NCBI GenBank assembly: GCA_028277485.1
Contig: JANQGE010000028.1
Coordinates: forward strand, 4,506 to 68,505
Source of the DNA: Chlorobium sp.
GTDB taxonomy: Bacteria; Bacteroidota; Chlorobiia; Chlorobiales; Chlorobiaceae
Reading direction: 5' to 3'
Length of the DNA stretch: 64,000 nucleotides
Part shown: piece by piece, positions 53,131 through 61,433 of the stretch
Numbering within the stretch: position 1 is the stretch's first letter
Layout of the letters: each line of letters opens with the position of its first letter
Position numbers and translations under genes: made by a program
The notes under the pieces: model-generated
The model's database searches: none
Told to the model about the DNA's origin: nothing
Seen by the model: only the letters and a program-made list of their open reading frames with translations

Positions 53131-53832
53131 CTAACCGGCAAGCCTGTCATAATACTTGTCCAGACCATCCTGCCGGTGTTCCTCTTCTCCTTCGTTGATA
53201 ACCTCAAAGGTTTTGTTTTTTGCCTTTTCAGTCCAGAGCGAGACAACCAGCAGTTCAGCAACATCTGAACGGTTTATCCAGCCATTCCACATTCTGTCAC
53301 CCTGGTCAACATGAAGGTCATGCCGCAGCGGTTCCCCATCTTTCAAGCCGCCGGGACGAGCAATTGTATAGGAACGCCCCTCTTTTCCAAACACCCTCCT
53401 CAGATGCTCTTCGGCTTCAAACTTCTTGGTAAGAATTCCTGCAAAAAGGTTCAGCGGGTGATACCATTTGGTTACGGCCATTGAACTGACAAGGCCGAAA
53501 TGCTTCACGCCGGCCTTTGCTGCCTGATCAACAAGCCTGATCACACCATCCCTGTCAACCTCTCCCGGAGAAGCCTCGCCAAAAACTTCACTTGAGCCCA
53601 ATGCCGAAATCACAGCGCTGCATCCCGCAACCGCTTTTGCAACATCCTCGTCATTCTGTATTTTTCCTACAATCGTATCAACATCACCAAATGCTTTGGC
53701 TTTTTCCGCAGAGCGGACCAGAACTTTCACCGGTACCCCGTAATGCTGAAGGCGCGAAACAACCCATCTTCCTGTCCTTCCTGTTGCTCCCGCAACCAAA
53801 ACTTTTCCGCTATACTTTGCTTTTCCTGCCAT
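53131..53832 (-). CDS. NAD(P)-binding atypical short-chain dehydrogenase (NmrA/TIC62-like)
   Basis: A 233-residue Rossmann protein starting MAGKAKYSGKVLVAGATGRT with the GATGRTGRWVV cofactor loop, VRSAEKAKAFGDVDTIVGKI for NADP-type recognition, and HFGLVSSMAVTKWYHPLN near residue 115. No classical YxxxK catalytic pair is evident, as in the NmrA/TIC62 group of redox-responsive proteins. The ATG at 53832 is chosen over an upstream start 20 codons away. It converges with the csm gene. Substrate or redox role unknown. Confidence 0.8.
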   Translation of the reverse strand: MAGKAKYSGKVLVAGATGRTGRWVVSRLQHYGVPVKVLVRSAEKAKAFGDVDTIVGKIQNDEDVAKAVAGCSAVISALGSSEVFGEASPGEVDRDGVIRLVDQAAKAGVKHFGLVSSMAVTKWYHPLNLFAGILTKKFEAEEHLRRVFGKEGRSYTIARPGGLKDGEPLRHDLHVDQGDRMWNGWINRSDVAELLVVSLWTEKAKNKTFEVINEGEEEHRQDGLDKYYDRLAG

Positions 53833-54068
53833 GGACCGTACCCTCCCTTCAAAAATCCCGCTTAACTGCTTAACTATACAACTGTAACACAACCCTAAAA
53901 TATTTCGTTTCTACCGGAAGCTCCCGTGATATTCTTCCCGGCAATTATGAAACCTCTGCAAATTTTGCTTTTTTCACCTCACACGAGAAACGGAAGGCAA
54001 ACAGTACAAACTTAGAAAACCAAGCAATAACGCCGTTTTGACTTTTCACTTTTGAATTTTGACTTTCC

Positions 54069-54890
54069 ATGAGTGTCACCCTCATGCTTATAGCCTCAGC
54101 ATGTTTCGCAACAATGGCTGCCATGATCAAAGGTATCGGCCCTTCATTGCCTATTCCTGAAATTATTCTATTCCGCAGCATCATGCCGCTTCCTTTTTTT
54201 CTCGGTACGCTCTGGCTGCGGAAAAAAAAGCTTATTGTCACAGCCTGGAAAACGCTTCTCCTGCGCGCCCTGTTCGGATTTCTGGCGATCAGCGGCTTTT
54301 ATTACGCACTGACAAAAATCCCGCTTGCTGAAAGCGTCTTTCTCGGGAAAACGCAGCCTCTCATCCTCGCTATTCTCGCACCATGGGTTGTTGGAGAAAA
54401 ACCGAGCAAATCAGTATGGCTTGCTATCGGAACCGGGCTGATCGGCGTTGTTCTCATCCTGGATCCCTCATTAGGATGGGCTCCCGCTGCCTGGGCGAGT
54501 ATTGGTGCGGCTTCGGCTTCAGCAATAGCTCATCTACTTGTCAGGAAACTGAACCGCACTGACGATCCCGTGACAATCGTCACAAACTTTTTTGTTGTTA
54601 CCGCACTGCTCAGTGCCGTCTGGACAGGTCCTTCATTCGTCATACCGACAGGTCAGCAATGGCTTCTTCTTATCGGTGTAGCGCTTTTTTCCACCGTCGG
54701 CCAGTACCTCATGACCGTTGCCTACAGAAAAGACTACGCCCCTGTCGTCGCTGCGGCAAGCTACGCTTCCATCATTTTCTCCATCTTTTACGGCTACGTT
54801 TTCTGGCAGGAAATTCCTCCGGCATCGGCCTGGGTTGGAGGATTGCTTATCATTGCAGGTTCTTTCATTCTGCTCCGTTCAAGAATCTGA
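54069..54890 (+). CDS. EamA/DMT family transporter
   Basis: A 273-residue membrane protein with ten helices in two EamA repeats (helices 1-5 to about residue 130, 6-10 to the end). Typical segments are FLAISGFYYALTKIPLAESV and, in repeat two, TVGQYLMTVAYRKDYAPVVA and PASAWVGGLLIIAGSFILL. It is preceded by TTTTGACTTTTCACTTTTG repeat words reaching the start codon. It exports or imports a small metabolite; substrate unknown. Confidence 0.88.
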   Translation: MSVTLMLIASACFATMAAMIKGIGPSLPIPEIILFRSIMPLPFFLGTLWLRKKKLIVTAWKTLLLRALFGFLAISGFYYALTKIPLAESVFLGKTQPLILAILAPWVVGEKPSKSVWLAIGTGLIGVVLILDPSLGWAPAAWASIGAASASAIAHLLVRKLNRTDDPVTIVTNFFVVTALLSAVWTGPSFVIPTGQQWLLLIGVALFSTVGQYLMTVAYRKDYAPVVAAASYASIIFSIFYGYVFWQEIPPASAWVGGLLIIAGSFILLRSRI

Positions 54891-55134
54891 TCATTTCCCC
54901 CTGAATTTGACCGACCATTCCAGCACCCCGATCTCCGCATTTTCTTCCAACACCTTCCCCCTTGCCAACAGCCTACTGAAGACTGCCAACTTTCCCCTTT
55001 TTGACTTTTTCCTTTTGAATTTTGACTTGTCACTGTCACTGCCAAGGCAACGCGAAACGACAGGTTCTCATTAGACCGGCGGGTTATATATATTATTACG
55101 ATACCCTGCGTTCCATAACACCAATTATGCTCCT
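54891..55134 (-). repeat. Patchwork of short intergenic repeat words
   Basis: From about 54945 to 55045: ACACCTTCCCCCTTGCCAAC, AGCCTACTGAAGACTGCCAA, TTTTTGACTTTTTCCTTTTG, AATTTTGACTTGTCACTGTC. AT-rich sequence at 55080-55110 (TTATATATATTATTACG) may hold the promoter of the pentapeptide gene. Confidence 0.75.
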
Positions 55135-56460
55135 ATGAAAAAAACGCTTCTTTTTTCGATATTTTTTCTCGCATTGCAGAGCGGTCCAGCCTGTACTACA
55201 ACCTTCGGATTTGATCCTGTCATTCTCAAAGAACTTCTTTCGGACGTCACTGCCTGGAACACCATGCGCGCCGGGCAGCCATCCAGAACAATCGATCTCA
55301 ACAAGGCAAACCTGGAGGACACCAATCTCGATAACGCTGACTTCAGTAACGCAAGCATGGTAAAAGCCCGGCTTAACGGCGCAAAGCTCTGCGGCGCAAA
55401 ACTCCAGAACGCCAACCTTCTGTTTGCAAAGCTGAAGCGGGCAAACCTCAGGGACAGCAACTTTAAAGGAGCGAACCTTTCAAAAGCGGACTTAAAAAAC
55501 GCCTATGCAAAAGGAGCAAACTTCAGTGGCGCAAACCTTTCCTCTACGGATTTCCGTTTTGCAAACCTCGAAGGAGCAAACTTTAATGGCGCCTGTCTTG
55601 AAAATGCCCGTTTTTTTGAGGCAAACCTTAAAAAAGCCGACTTCAGGGGAGCAAACCTGACAGGGGTAAAACTGTTTAGACAAGCTCAACTGGATGGAGC
55701 AAGGCTTTCCAACAATACCGTTCTTCCATCGGGCAAAAGAGCAACTTCGCTGTGGGCTTCACTTAACGGTGCGAGACATGTCAAAGAAGCCGAAAAGCCG
55801 CCGGTTACCATGAAGGCCGAGCCTCTTCCAACTCCTGTAGCCTATACCCCCCCTGCAACTCCCGAACCGGAAGCTCCGATTGAGTATGCCCCTGAAATAC
55901 TCCTTTTGCAGGACGTAGAAACCTGGAACACGTTTCGACAGCGCAATCCCGGCATGGAAGCTGATTTTCAGGATGAAAACCTCGACGATACCGGTCTTGA
56001 AGGAGCCGACATGAAAGAGGTGAACATGACAAGTTCAACCATGAACGGAGCGAACCTCGACAAGGCTGACTTTTCAGGAGCGGATCTTGCCAACACTTCA
56101 TGGGTAAGAGCCAGCCTGAAAGAAACTGTTTTCCGAAAAGCAAATCTCCAGGGGTCAAACTTTGAACGTGCGTTCATGAAAAACACCGATCTGAGCGGAG
56201 CCGACCTTACAGGCTCGCAACTTCATGGGGCAAGACTTTACGGAGCCCGGCTGAACAACGCAAACCTTTCAAAAGTAAATCTTTACGACGCCGATCTTAC
56301 AAAAGCTGACCTGAGAGGAGCAAACCTGACAGGGGCAAGGTTTATCGATACCATTCTGAACAACGCCCTGATTTCCGCAGAAACCACGCTTCCTTCCGGA
56401 AAAAAGGCAACGTCGGGCTGGGCTGTGCTCAGGGGAGCAAAATTTGATGACGATGAATAA
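55135..56460 (+). CDS. Exported pentapeptide-repeat protein, duplicated
   Basis: A 441-residue protein with an N-terminal signal (MKKTLLFSIFFLALQSGPAC) and two right-handed beta-helix blocks of A(N/D)LxX repeats, at about residues 58-190 and 283-420. Each block is introduced by a similar cap (VTAWNTMRAGQPS; VETWNTFRQRNPG) and closed by a similar end (TVLPSGKRATSLWASLNGAR; TTLPSGKKATSGWAVLRGAK), so the gene arose by internal duplication. A Pro-rich linker with PATPEPEAP joins them. Function unknown; such helices often bind proteins or mimic nucleic acid. Confidence 0.88.
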   Translation: MKKTLLFSIFFLALQSGPACTTTFGFDPVILKELLSDVTAWNTMRAGQPSRTIDLNKANLEDTNLDNADFSNASMVKARLNGAKLCGAKLQNANLLFAKLKRANLRDSNFKGANLSKADLKNAYAKGANFSGANLSSTDFRFANLEGANFNGACLENARFFEANLKKADFRGANLTGVKLFRQAQLDGARLSNNTVLPSGKRATSLWASLNGARHVKEAEKPPVTMKAEPLPTPVAYTPPATPEPEAPIEYAPEILLLQDVETWNTFRQRNPGMEADFQDENLDDTGLEGADMKEVNMTSSTMNGANLDKADFSGADLANTSWVRASLKETVFRKANLQGSNFERAFMKNTDLSGADLTGSQLHGARLYGARLNNANLSKVNLYDADLTKADLRGANLTGARFIDTILNNALISAETTLPSGKKATSGWAVLRGAKFDDDE

Positions 56461-56470
56461 TCCAGAACCA

Positions 56471-56544
56471 AGGGCACCTCTATTAATTGTCAACCCCTCC
56501 CCGCCCAACGAAGTATTCGGGCCGTGCAGCAAATTGAGATGCCC
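56471..56544 (+). mobile_element. AGGGCACCTC MITE-like element, 74 bp short form
   Basis: AGGGCACCTCTATTAATTG to CAAATTGAGATGCCC with only CCCCGCCCAACGAAGTATTC inside. It ends 16 bp before the start of the next small gene. Confidence 0.85.
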
Positions 56545-56560
56545 ATAACTTCAACCAATT

Positions 56561-56794
56561 ATGGCAAACGTACTTGTGGCAAGCTATTACAGCAGGTGGG
56601 ACCTGAATGAGCATAAAGGAAGAATCGCACTCTACAATTCAAGCAATCAGCTGATTGAAAACAGGGTGTTCAAAGACCCGGCGGAATTTCAGGTGGTGGT
56701 GAGCATGCTCCGCAACGAAAAACCGCTATGGTTCGACACCGACGTGCACCACCTCAGAACAGGCTCCGAACCTGTTGGCGAGGGGGAAGATTAA
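56561..56794 (+). CDS. Small hypothetical protein, 77 residues
   Basis: Starts MANVLVASYYSRWDLNEHKG and continues RIALYNSSNQLIENRVFKDP; acidic C-terminus EPVGEGED. It is predicted soluble and alpha/beta in pattern, with no recognised family. It is bracketed by two 74 bp copies of the palindromic element in the same orientation; its stop codon (56792-56794) includes the first base of the right copy. No clear ribosome site. Confidence 0.6.
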   Translation: MANVLVASYYSRWDLNEHKGRIALYNSSNQLIENRVFKDPAEFQVVVSMLRNEKPLWFDTDVHHLRTGSEPVGEGED

Positions 56795-56867
56795 GGGCAC
56801 CTCTATTAATTGCTAACCCCGCCCAACGAAGTATTCGGGTCGCGCAACAAATTAATAGAGGTGCCCT
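56794..56867 (+). mobile_element. AGGGCACCTC MITE-like element, 74 bp short form
   Basis: AGGGCACCTCTATTAATTGC to CAAATTAATAGAGGTGCCCT, with clean ends. TTA is found on both sides (GATTA before, TTACG after, depending on where the end is placed). Confidence 0.9.
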
Positions 56868-56885
56868 TACGTAAGTGGGGAAACC

Positions 56886-57173
56886 CTAAACGCTCTCGAG
56901 TTCGGGGAACCTTTTCCTGAAAACCAGGTATTTGAGAAAACGAGCCTTATGTAAGTTCGGATCATCTATCTCAAGACGGTGTTTCTTCCCTGTGCGGGTA
57001 ACAACATCAACCGTACCGTCATTATTGACGCCGACCACCTTCCAGAACTTGTCGACTACGTAATGATAAGACTCGCCATGCTTAAGAGGATATACTTGCC
57101 GCGCGCGCGGCCCTGGCCGTGGAGAGGTTTTAGGCTTCCTGTATATAACCGGATCTCCAACCTGAAAAGACAT
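56886..57173 (-). CDS. Small basic protein, SH3/KOW-like, unknown function
   Basis: About 95 residues: MSFQVGDPVIYRKPKTSPRP, then YPLKHGESYHYVVDKFWKVV and GVNNDGTVDVVTRTGKKHRL. The FQVGDPVIYRK opening and DGTVDVVTRTGKKH strands look like a small SH3-type barrel, and the Arg/Pro-rich loop could bind nucleic acid; this is inference. AAAGGAG lies upstream; a GTG at 57182 is also possible as start. It is transcribed alone. Confidence 0.65.
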   Translation of the reverse strand: MSFQVGDPVIYRKPKTSPRPGPRARQVYPLKHGESYHYVVDKFWKVVGVNNDGTVDVVTRTGKKHRLEIDDPNLHKARFLKYLVFRKRFPELESV

Positions 57174-57313
57174 AGTGCTCACATTCTCCTTTCCGAATCA
57201 AACGGATCCGACATGATAGTAAGTATCAAATAATTCAAACAAGGTATATATGATTAATGTTAAGAAGAACAACAATCAAAATCAACCTTTTTGTATAAAA
57301 AACCTTGTTTTCA

Positions 57314-58528
57314 CTAGCTCTTTTTGCTTTTCTCCCCGGATTTCTGTCCATTTTCTTCTTCAAATGCAATTTTCAGCAGCTCACCGTCCATCTCCGCGCC
57401 AGCGGTTTTCAGTGTTGCAAGCGCCTGAGGCAGCACAAGGTTTCGCCGGTGATTGCCGATACGGATATTCAGCTCATCCCCTTTCTTGGTGAGCTGTATC
57501 CGGTCCTTTTCTATCCCGGGCAACGATATTTCAAGAGTATAGCCGTTTTTGACCTGCTCGACCCGCATAGTACTCTCTTTATAGTAAACCTGCGATGGGT
57601 CCTCGTCACCGTAAAGCAGATCTTTCAGCTTGGCGAGAGTTTCAAGCCCGCATATCTCCCGGGAATACAGTGGAACCTCCTTGACCGGCAACGGGCTGAA
57701 GTTCTCATAAATCTCGTTTCTGTATACCTTCTGATTTTCTTTCCAGTACTGAAAATAAGGATCGGTCACCTCGTCGGGAATGATCCTGTTGGCGATAATA
57801 AGATCTGTAGAGATATCGTAAAGACTTAGATAAGCATGCGCCCTGAGAGACTCGTTGATAACCATGCGTTCCGGATTGGTAACAAGCCGGACAGTCGTCA
57901 CCATGTTATCTGTCAGAATTTCTCCCAGCCTTTCGATCTTCTGGTAAAACTCGTACGGCACGTCCATCATCTCCTTGTCAGGCAGGGAAAAGCCTGCGAT
58001 CGGCCTGAATATCGGTTCAACGATAGGTCGGAGAGTTACTGCAACCTTTTCCAAAGGCTTGTAAAAACGACGCATATACCATCCGGTGACTTCAGGAATG
58101 CTCAGCAGCCGCAGTGCCGTTCCCGTAGGGGCGGAATCTATGATCAATACATCGTAATGCCCCTCTTTGTGATGCCGGAATACCCTTACCAGTCCGAAAA
58201 TTTCATCAGACCCGGGAAGGATAGCCAGTTCCTCCGCCTGAACACCTTCAAGGCCCCGCGCCTGCAGAACCTCGGTAATGTAGCGTTTGACCGATCCCCA
58301 GTTCTGCTCAAGCTCTTCGAGAACGTCGAGTTCCGCCCCCCACAGGTTTTGGCATACTTCGCGCGGCTCATGCCCCATTTCCACTGCAAAGCTGTCGGCA
58401 AGCGAATGTGCGGGATCGGTACTCAGTACCAGCGTTTTATAGCCCATTTCCGCACAACGAAGCCCTGTAGCCGCCGCCATCGAAGTCTTCCCTACCCCTC
58501 CTTTTCCAGTCATCAGAATCAAACGCAT
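57314..58528 (-). CDS. ArsA/Get3-family ATPase with HSP20-like C-terminal domain
   Basis: A 404-residue ATPase. The P-loop is [15 protein letters not shown]; switch motifs are [13 protein letters not shown] and [15 protein letters not shown]. It lacks the Cys triad of arsenite-pump ArsA. From about residue 320 an alpha-crystallin/HSP20-like domain follows ([38 protein letters not shown]), as in the ArsA-HSP20 proteins of phototrophs. It probably handles hydrophobic or membrane proteins. Closeness to chlorosome genes is suggestive only. No arsenic genes are nearby. Confidence 0.88.
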   Translation of the reverse strand: MRLILMTGKGGVGKTSMAAATGLRCAEMGYKTLVLSTDPAHSLADSFAVEMGHEPREVCQNLWGAELDVLEELEQNWGSVKRYITEVLQARGLEGVQAEELAILPGSDEIFGLVRVFRHHKEGHYDVLIIDSAPTGTALRLLSIPEVTGWYMRRFYKPLEKVAVTLRPIVEPIFRPIAGFSLPDKEMMDVPYEFYQKIERLGEILTDNMVTTVRLVTNPERMVINESLRAHAYLSLYDISTDLIIANRIIPDEVTDPYFQYWKENQKVYRNEIYENFSPLPVKEVPLYSREICGLETLAKLKDLLYGDEDPSQVYYKESTMRVEQVKNGYTLEISLPGIEKDRIQLTKKGDELNIRIGNHRRNLVLPQALATLKTAGAEMDGELLKIAFEEENGQKSGEKSKKS

Positions 58529-58555
58529 GCAGCTCTCCTCCTGTTAAGTGTGTGA

Positions 58556-58972
58556 ATGTGTGATAGATACGTTGCTTTTGTAATAACCGTATTCAGGAAA
58601 CAATAGTTTACTAATTGAATCGCGGAATAAAGAGAAATGCCCAAAAGCATGAAACCAATAATGTGTAAGACCCGTTACACTTGGAAAACTGTAAAAAATC
58701 GGTGGAAAAAGGGAAACCGGCTTTTTTTTCTTACATTGGGCAACATGGCGATTCTTATTTTCCGGTATTTTTCAATAAAAATACCATTTGTTCCTATCTG
58801 CCAGGACTAAAGGGCACCTCCATCAATTGTCGTGAACGACTTGAGTATGAGGCGGACGGAGCGCAGAAACCGGAGTGTACACAGAGTACATGAGGATTTC
58901 AAGCACCGATCAACGATGCAATTGAAGCGTGGAATAAATAAATAGAGGTGCCTTCAATTAAACATACACAAT
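58556..58972. other. Intergenic region between the ArsA and rlpA genes
   Basis: About 415 bp. No supported gene; the open stretch at 58681-58893 runs into the repeat element and has no ribosome site. A 143 bp MITE-like element fills 58811-58953 and ends 19 bp before the rlpA start. Confidence 0.6.
58811..58953 (+). mobile_element. AGGGCACCTC MITE-like element, full form
   Basis: AGGGCACCTCCATCAATTG at the left and AATAAATAGAGGTGCCT at the right. It contains GCGGACGGAGCGCAGAAACC, GGAGTGTACACAGAGTACAT, GAGGATTTCAAGCACCGATC and GATGCAATTGAAGCGTGG. It lies immediately upstream of rlpA and could supply part of its 5' leader. Confidence 0.9.
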
Positions 58973-59491
58973 ATGAACAATAGACGAATCAAGTTCGCGG
59001 TTAATTCATTATTTCCCCTGTTATTTTTTATACATCTGGCCGGTTGTCAAACAAGTGCAAACTATACATCAATACAGCCTGCCACTCCTGTCGCCGATGT
59101 AAGCCCGGCCTGCAGCACACTTCAATCTGAGCGTAATTCTCCTGCCAGCGTTGATAAGTTACCGGGGTTCGGCAAGCTCTTCATGGTCACGGAAGGAATA
59201 GCATCCTATTACGCTCACAGGTTTCACGGACGGCTTACCGCAAACGGGGAGCGCTTCAACATGCACGACCTGACCGCCGCGCACAAATCACTGCCATTCG
59301 GCTCCATGGTTCGCGTGACCAATCTTTCCAACGGGAAAAAGGTCGTGGTAAGAATCAACGACCGCGGCCCGTATATCAAGGGCAGAATCATCGACCTTTC
59401 ACTTGGAGCTGCAAAAGAAATCGGTCTCCTGAAAAAAGGAGTGACCAATGTGCGAATCGAAGTTTTTGAGGGAGATCCAAACGCTTCATAG
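58973..59491 (+). CDS. rlpA: RlpA-like double-psi beta-barrel lipoprotein
   Basis: A 172-residue exported protein with signal ending FIHLAGC (good lipobox) and a double-psi beta-barrel in the last ~100 residues: GIASYYAHRFHGRLTANGER, FNMHDLTAAHKSLPFGSMVR, RINDRGPYIKGRIIDLS. The conserved Asp and the RINDRGPY loop are present. RlpA proteins are lytic transglycosylases or cell-wall binders at the septum. The SPOR domain of Pseudomonas RlpA is absent. The start is at 58973. Confidence 0.88.
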   Translation: MNNRRIKFAVNSLFPLLFFIHLAGCQTSANYTSIQPATPVADVSPACSTLQSERNSPASVDKLPGFGKLFMVTEGIASYYAHRFHGRLTANGERFNMHDLTAAHKSLPFGSMVRVTNLSNGKKVVVRINDRGPYIKGRIIDLSLGAAKEIGLLKKGVTNVRIEVFEGDPNAS

Positions 59492-59515
59492 GCAGAGATA
59501 ACCTGCAATGTCTTC

Positions 59516-59540
59516 AACTCCCGTGCAAGCCACGGGAGTT
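59516..59540. terminator. Hairpin between convergent rlpA and zinc-ribbon genes
   Basis: Perfect 10-bp stem AACTCCCGTG/CACGGGAGTT with loop CAAGC. There is no long T-run on either side, so its strength as a terminator is uncertain. Confidence 0.6.
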
Positions 59541-59545
59541 CTCTG

Positions 59546-59785
59546 CTATTCGTTCTCGCGATGTACTTCCACAACAGGAACTTCCTCGTCCACAGACAGC
59601 ACTCTAATAAGCATGGGACTGCAACACACTTCGCAATCCTCGACGTACTCCTCGGGAGGCTCAATCGAACAGTCGATAAGTTCATCATTTAAAGTACCGC
59701 AATACGGGCACTGTATGGTTACGGTTTTCATACATTCCATATCACCCTCTGTTGTTTCTTCCTGGAAACGGGTTACGGTTTTCAC
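59546..59785 (-). CDS. CPXCG-motif zinc-ribbon protein
   Basis: A 79-residue protein. The family core is [20 protein letters not shown] followed by [17 protein letters not shown], giving four Cys for zinc and a conserved acidic spacer. The last ~20 residues are acidic. The family-typical start is the M at about residue 17 ([15 protein letters not shown]); the 16 extra residues from 59785 are uncertain. It lies 11 bp downstream of acpS on the same strand. Function unknown. Confidence 0.75.
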   Translation of the reverse strand: MKTVTRFQEETTEGDMECMKTVTIQCPYCGTLNDELIDCSIEPPEEYVEDCEVCCSPMLIRVLSVDEEVPVVEVHRENE

Positions 59786-59796
59786 CTTCAGACAGG

Positions 59797-60198
59797 TTAT
59801 CGGTCGATCAACACCACTGCCACTGCATAATCACCGTCGTGCGACAGTGACAGCTTGATTGCATCCCCGGAAACACCAAGCGTCTCATCAAGCACTTTGA
59901 CTGAGGGCTTGCCATGTTTGTCATTGACAACTTCAGCACTCTCCCAGGAAAATCCTCTGGAAATCCCGCATCCGATCGCCTTCGACAACGCCTCCTTCGC
60001 TGCAAACCGCACCGCGACACTTGGTATCATGTCAGGCTTTTTCTTGCAGTAGCTGATCTCGTTCTTCGTTAACACTCTCCGCAGGAACTTCTCGCCGTAC
60101 TTCTCATACGACTTCCTGATACGTCTGATATCGACGATATCAACCCCGATACCACGGCCATTGGCCTCTGTTCCCTTATTGAACAATGCAGAGCTCAT
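59797..60198 (-). CDS. acpS: Holo-[acyl-carrier-protein] synthase
   Basis: Transfers phosphopantetheine from CoA to acyl carrier protein. The metal-binding [20 protein letters not shown] and the motif [20 protein letters not shown] are intact; it ends with [17 protein letters not shown]. It is 133 residues from the ATG at 60198, with a 15-residue N-terminal extension before the usual start. It precedes the zinc-ribbon gene. Confidence 0.95.
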   Translation of the reverse strand: MSSALFNKGTEANGRGIGVDIVDIRRIRKSYEKYGEKFLRRVLTKNEISYCKKKPDMIPSVAVRFAAKEALSKAIGCGISRGFSWESAEVVNDKHGKPSVKVLDETLGVSGDAIKLSLSHDGDYAVAVVLIDR

Positions 60199-60254
60199 TA
60201 CAGCAAGGTACACATCAGCAGAGTGATTTCCTTCTCATACAGAAGATGCTTTGT

Positions 60255-60463
60255 CAACCCCTTCCTATCCGCCCAACGAGATAATCATGACGCGGAATAA
60301 ATAAAGGGCACCTCTAAAAAGTGTCATGAGCGACCAAAGAGCAAGGCGGACGGAGCGGAGAAACCGGAATGTACATGGAGCACATGAGGATTTCGAGCAC
60401 TGACCAACGCAGCAATTTGGGTGCGCAATAAGTCTTTAGAGGTACCCTTAAATAGAGGTGCCC
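60255..60463 (+). mobile_element. Older MITE-like element interrupted by a second copy
   Basis: Left part GTCAACCCCTTCCTATCCGC...GACGCGGAATAAATAA (to 60304) and right part TAAATAGAGGTGCCC (60449-60463) rejoin to the GCGGAATAAATAAATAGAGG end seen in intact copies. The left terminal repeat of this older copy has decayed. Confidence 0.8.
60305..60448 (+). mobile_element. Inserted 144 bp MITE-like element
   Basis: AGGGCACCTCTAAAAAGTG to TCTTTAGAGGTACCCT, with GCGGACGGAGCGGAGAAACC, GGAATGTACATGGAGCACAT and GAGGATTTCGAGCACTGACC inside. It is flanked by TAA on both sides; removing the element and one TAA restores the canonical end of the older copy. Confidence 0.9.
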
Positions 60464-60513
60464 ATAATACGCAGCACTTTTAAGGAATAAGTTCTTATTT
60501 TCACAGTGTATGG

Positions 60514-61428
60514 ATGGCATTCATGATGTCATATGTAATCAGGAAGGAAAAACGCATTGTGCCACAATACTTCTTCAGAAATAAGCTCCATCTCTCACTT
60601 CTTTCCGCCCTCGGCGCCGCGAGCTGGTCGGTGTATTTCGGCATACCGGTCAACGGATGGATGCTCCTCTGCGTCTTCCTCCTGACCTTTTCAATCTACC
60701 AGGACAACCGGCTCACCGATGAAGCCGAAGATGCAGCAAACGACCCCGAAGGACTAAAGAACGCCCTCGAAAACCGGAAGCTCATCACGTACATGACCTT
60801 CTACCCGCTCTCCATTATTTCCCTCGCTATTGCGTTCCAGTTCGGACAACCGGCATTCTGGACAACGGGGATTGTTATCCTGATCGGGTTTCTCTACAAC
60901 CATAAATGTTTTCCGGCCTTTCTTTCCCGGCGCTTGAACGGCGCCAGACGTCTGAAAGACATCTACATCGTAAAAAATCTCACCCCTCCGCTCGATTGGG
61001 CAACCGCCCTCGTCTTTCTTCCTCTGTTTTTCGAAGGCCGGGCGCTTTCGCTCCAGGCATGGATATGCTGGGGCTATGTGTTTGTGTGTGCATTCTTTAT
61101 CGAGGTGATGTGGGACATGCGCGACCACCGGGGCGACCTGCTGAGTGGGATAAAAACAATCGCCAACACCCTGTCCTTTCCGCAAACGAAACAGTTACTT
61201 ATCGTCGCGAGCCTGATCTCCGGAACTTTCCTGTTTTATTGTACCTTCACAAAAATTCTTCCGGACGTCACCTATTTCCTGCTCGCAAACAATGCTGCGG
61301 TGATCATCATCGCAAGTCTGTACAAGGAGAAAAAAGAAGCGTTTATGCGGAAAATCAGCGACCAGACCATTCTCCTCGCCACCGTACTCTTTCTGTCTTT
61401 CGGCCTGATCGCTTATTTTTCAAACTGA
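60514..61428 (+). CDS. UbiA-superfamily prenyltransferase-like membrane protein
   Basis: A 304-residue protein with seven to nine membrane helices. Two Asp-rich loops fit the UbiA pattern: DNRLTDEAEDAANDP near residue 68 (NxxxDxxxD) and WDMRDHRGD near residue 205 (DxxxDxxxD-like). UbiA enzymes attach prenyl chains to aromatic or tetrapyrrole acceptors. This one is divergent and is not clearly MenA, BchG or BchK. The start is the ATG at 60514, with other Met close by. It is convergent with the next gene, ending 5 bp before it. Confidence 0.75.
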   Translation: MAFMMSYVIRKEKRIVPQYFFRNKLHLSLLSALGAASWSVYFGIPVNGWMLLCVFLLTFSIYQDNRLTDEAEDAANDPEGLKNALENRKLITYMTFYPLSIISLAIAFQFGQPAFWTTGIVILIGFLYNHKCFPAFLSRRLNGARRLKDIYIVKNLTPPLDWATALVFLPLFFEGRALSLQAWICWGYVFVCAFFIEVMWDMRDHRGDLLSGIKTIANTLSFPQTKQLLIVASLISGTFLFYCTFTKILPDVTYFLLANNAAVIIIASLYKEKKEAFMRKISDQTILLATVLFLSFGLIAYFSN

Positions 61429-61433
61429 CCCCT

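Larger units (their letters stand above)
60199..60513. other. Intergenic region holding nested repeat elements
   Basis: About 315 bp between divergent acpS and UbiA-like genes, mostly occupied by an older MITE-like element with a younger one inserted in it. No gene. Confidence 0.75.

Noticed and set aside
57314..58528. Arsenite efflux ATPase ArsA
   Set aside because: The ArsA Cys triad and an arsB partner are absent, and an HSP20-like tail points to a Get3-like role.
58681..58893. 70-codon plus-strand frame before rlpA
   Set aside because: It runs into the MITE-like element and has no ribosome site; no family features.
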